From Tannerellaceae bacterium (GTDB lineage Bacteria; Bacteroidota; Bacteroidia; Bacteroidales; Tannerellaceae), in contig JAISCM010000120.1 of assembly GCA_031265595.1 (NCBI GenBank), positions 1 through 14,335 of the forward strand: a stretch of 14,335 bases of DNA, in the 5' to 3' direction. Shown piece by piece: positions 14,231-14,335 of the stretch. Position 1 is the stretch's first letter. Each line of letters begins with the position of its first letter. Made by a program: the position numbers and the translations under genes. Below the pieces are notes generated by a model. It was not told the DNA's origin. It did not search any database and worked only from the letters and a program-made list of their open reading frames with translations.

Positions 14231-14320
14231 AAGTAGTCAGAGGAGGTAGAGTAGTCAAGGAATTAAGTAGTAAAAAGTAGTTAAGTAGCTATATCTTTCA
14301 GCTTTCAGCCTCCTTTCAGC
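14231..14320. repeat. Short-motif repeats AAGTAG and CTTTCAGC
   Basis: AAGTAG occurs at 14231, 14265, 14275 and 14283, with related GTAG at 14251. CTTTCAGC then occurs at 14295-14302, 14302-14309 and 14313-14320. The window ends soon after, so this may be the edge of a larger repeat region. No gene is seen between 13820 and 14335. Confidence 0.45.
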
Positions 14321-14335
14321 CAAAAATTACAGACC

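Overview
The window looks like chromosomal DNA of a Bacteroidales bacterium, probably close to Parabacteroides, Tannerella or Bacteroides; I cannot fix the genus by reading alone. The reasons are the gene families (a DPE2-type glucanotransferase with two starch-binding domains, a B12-dependent ribonucleotide reductase with a zinc-ribbon tail, a bactofilin, an MCE/amidase pair), promoters of the Bacteroidetes form TTTG-N19-TAnnTTTG, and mostly AT-rich leaders with weak or no Shine-Dalgarno sequence. All genes but the bactofilin lie on the minus strand.

Layout in coordinate order. 1-464: no gene; a 38-bp tandem repeat and a palindrome-rich composite inverted repeat. 465-1704: two secreted paralogues, the upstream one (994-1704) carrying an Asn-Pro-Val linker and a DnaJ-type cysteine cluster. 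1705-2446: about 740 bp with no convincing gene, holding a nested inverted repeat, a copy of a dispersed repeat and four 16-bp palindromes at exact 22-bp steps. 2447-3280: folB and a bactofilin, divergently transcribed from a 102-bp spacer. 3286-8516: malQ and the class II ribonucleotide reductase, overlapping by 10 bp. 8764-10161: dnaA, with its own intrinsic terminator. 10524-12555: an MCE (MlaD-like) lipid-transport protein preceded by a periplasmic N-acetylmuramoyl-L-alanine amidase. 12731-13819: rpsF-rpsR-rplI with a textbook promoter and terminator. 13820-14335: a leader and then a roughly 215-bp long inverted repeat with internal hairpins, probably a non-coding mobile or palindromic element.

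Most of the window is core housekeeping: ribosomal proteins, replication initiation, dNTP synthesis, folate synthesis, envelope maintenance and glucan metabolism. The parts not explained by known genes are the repeats in the three long non-coding stretches and the secreted paralogous pair. I see no defence system, phage, CRISPR array, tRNA or rRNA. The strongest candidates for something undescribed are the 22-bp-phased palindrome array and the secreted DnaJ-zinc-finger protein with its shorter paralogue.
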